From a bacterium (lineage in GTDB: Bacteria; Patescibacteriota; Minisyncoccia; CAIUEV01; JAHKAQ01), in the NCBI GenBank assembly GCA_018399475.1, contig JAGYOS010000113.1, forward strand, positions 1 to 5,655: a stretch of DNA of 5,655 nucleotides. The letters run 5' to 3'. This document shows positions 5,275 to 5,655 of the stretch, in pieces (position 1 is the stretch's first letter; every line of letters begins with the position of its first letter). The translations under genes and the position numbers were made by a program. The notes under the pieces were generated by a model, which saw nothing but the letters and a program-made list of their open reading frames with translations, was not told the DNA's origin and did no database searches.

Positions 5275-5302
5275 ATTATACAACCTGACTGAAAACAAGC
5301 AA
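5275..5302 (-). promoter_or_regulatory. Promoter for the candidate small RNA
   Basis: The minus strand has a perfect TATAAT (5280-5275). A weak -35, TTGCTT (5302-5297, 3 of 6), lies 16 nt upstream. There is no gene between this promoter and the terminator at 5165-5199, which is why an RNA product is proposed. In AT-rich sequence a perfect -10 alone can be chance. Confidence 0.4.
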
Positions 5303-5347
5303 ATCCAAAAAATTTGATTGCTCTTTTTGCCTTTTTGAAAAAGCTTT

Positions 5348-5655
5348 TTAAGACTTATTAGCAAAACGCTTTTCAAATTCAGAGGGATAAGGCTTGTCGT
5401 TAATAACCGTTTTGTTGAAATGATGCTCGTAATCTCTAACCGCCAAAATTTCTTCTGTTAATTTTACAATATCCGAAGGAAGAAAATCGGCTTTGGTTAA
5501 AAAATAGAGAGCCCCGATTCGGCAACCTTGTTCCCTCAACTCACTGGAATCCAAATTAGTTAAGAGAACTACCGGAATATCTTTAGTTTTGGGATTTGCT
5601 TTACACTCCTTAAGCAAATCCATACCACTCTTCCCATCCGCAAAAATAATATCCA
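5348..5655 (-). CDS. Single-domain response regulator (CheY-like receiver), 5' end outside window
   Basis: The frame is open to the right edge, so the start and first half of the domain are missing; 102 complete codons are visible. It reads DIIFADGKSGMDLLKECK, then IPVVLLTNLDSS (beta-4 with the conserved Thr) and GALYFLTKADFLPSDIV (beta-5 with the conserved Lys), followed by alpha-5 and about 30 further residues. No DNA-binding or enzymatic output domain follows, so it would act by protein contact, with phosphorylation from a sensor kinase expected. The Asp in FAD should be the phosphoacceptor, but the usual D-x-M-L-P-G loop is about four residues short (D directly followed by GKSG). The deletion is in frame and the rest looks intact. 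A Met at 5623-5621 is internal, not the start. No kinase gene is visible here. Confidence 0.85.
   Translation of the reverse strand, partial: DIIFADGKSGMDLLKECKANPKTKDIPVVLLTNLDSSELREQGCRIGALYFLTKADFLPSDIVKLTEEILAVRDYEHHFNKTVINDKPYPSEFEKRFANKS

Noticed and set aside
5330..5349. AAAAAGCTTTTT palindrome just after the response regulator stop as a terminator
   Set aside because: It has no loop, contains one G-C step and is not followed leftward by a T-run, so it is probably just A/T composition.

Overview
The window looks like a piece of an AT-rich bacterial genome, most likely a Candidate Phyla Radiation (Patescibacteria, Parcubacteria-like) member. This is an inference from gene style: short, tightly packed genes with few strong Shine-Dalgarno sequences, a compact winged-helix protein with a nucleotidyltransferase-like tail, a receiver-only response regulator, and GT2/GT4 membrane glycosyltransferases. 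No gene contains an in-frame TGA, and TGA ends the GT4 gene, so UGA appears to be an ordinary stop.

Left edge (1-470): a possible tail of a rightward gene (1-48) meets leftward rplU (ribosomal protein bL21). A strong terminator hairpin begins on the rplU stop codon. rplU has its own good promoter (TTGACC-17-TATAAA), squeezed into the terminator and stop codon of the gene upstream. The -10 box lies inside a perfect 6+6 bp inverted repeat.

Middle (465-4094): a leftward four-gene operon starting from a TTTACA-18-TATACT promoter. In transcription order it holds a winged-helix/nucleotidyltransferase-like regulator, a small three-helix membrane protein, a multispanning GT2 glycosyltransferase with DxD and QxxRW motifs, and a WecA/MraY-like polyprenyl-phosphate sugar-1-phosphate transferase. 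The last two suggest synthesis of a lipid-linked surface glycan. The WecA/MraY-like enzyme lacks a normally conserved metal-binding Asp (GSVGS in place of GDxGS).

Right part (4079-5655): a divergent rightward gene encodes a PP-loop ThiI/MnmA-like tRNA thiolation enzyme with a C-terminal NFACT-R-like RNA-binding region. Beyond it, on the minus strand, is a compact promoter, structured segment and terminator that could be an undescribed small RNA of about 100 nt. The right edge cuts a leftward single-domain response regulator with an apparent four-residue gap just after its phosphoacceptor Asp.

The candidate small RNA, the altered GT4 active site and the dyad-embedded rplU promoter deserve most attention. 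No mobile element, CRISPR array, tRNA or rRNA was seen.
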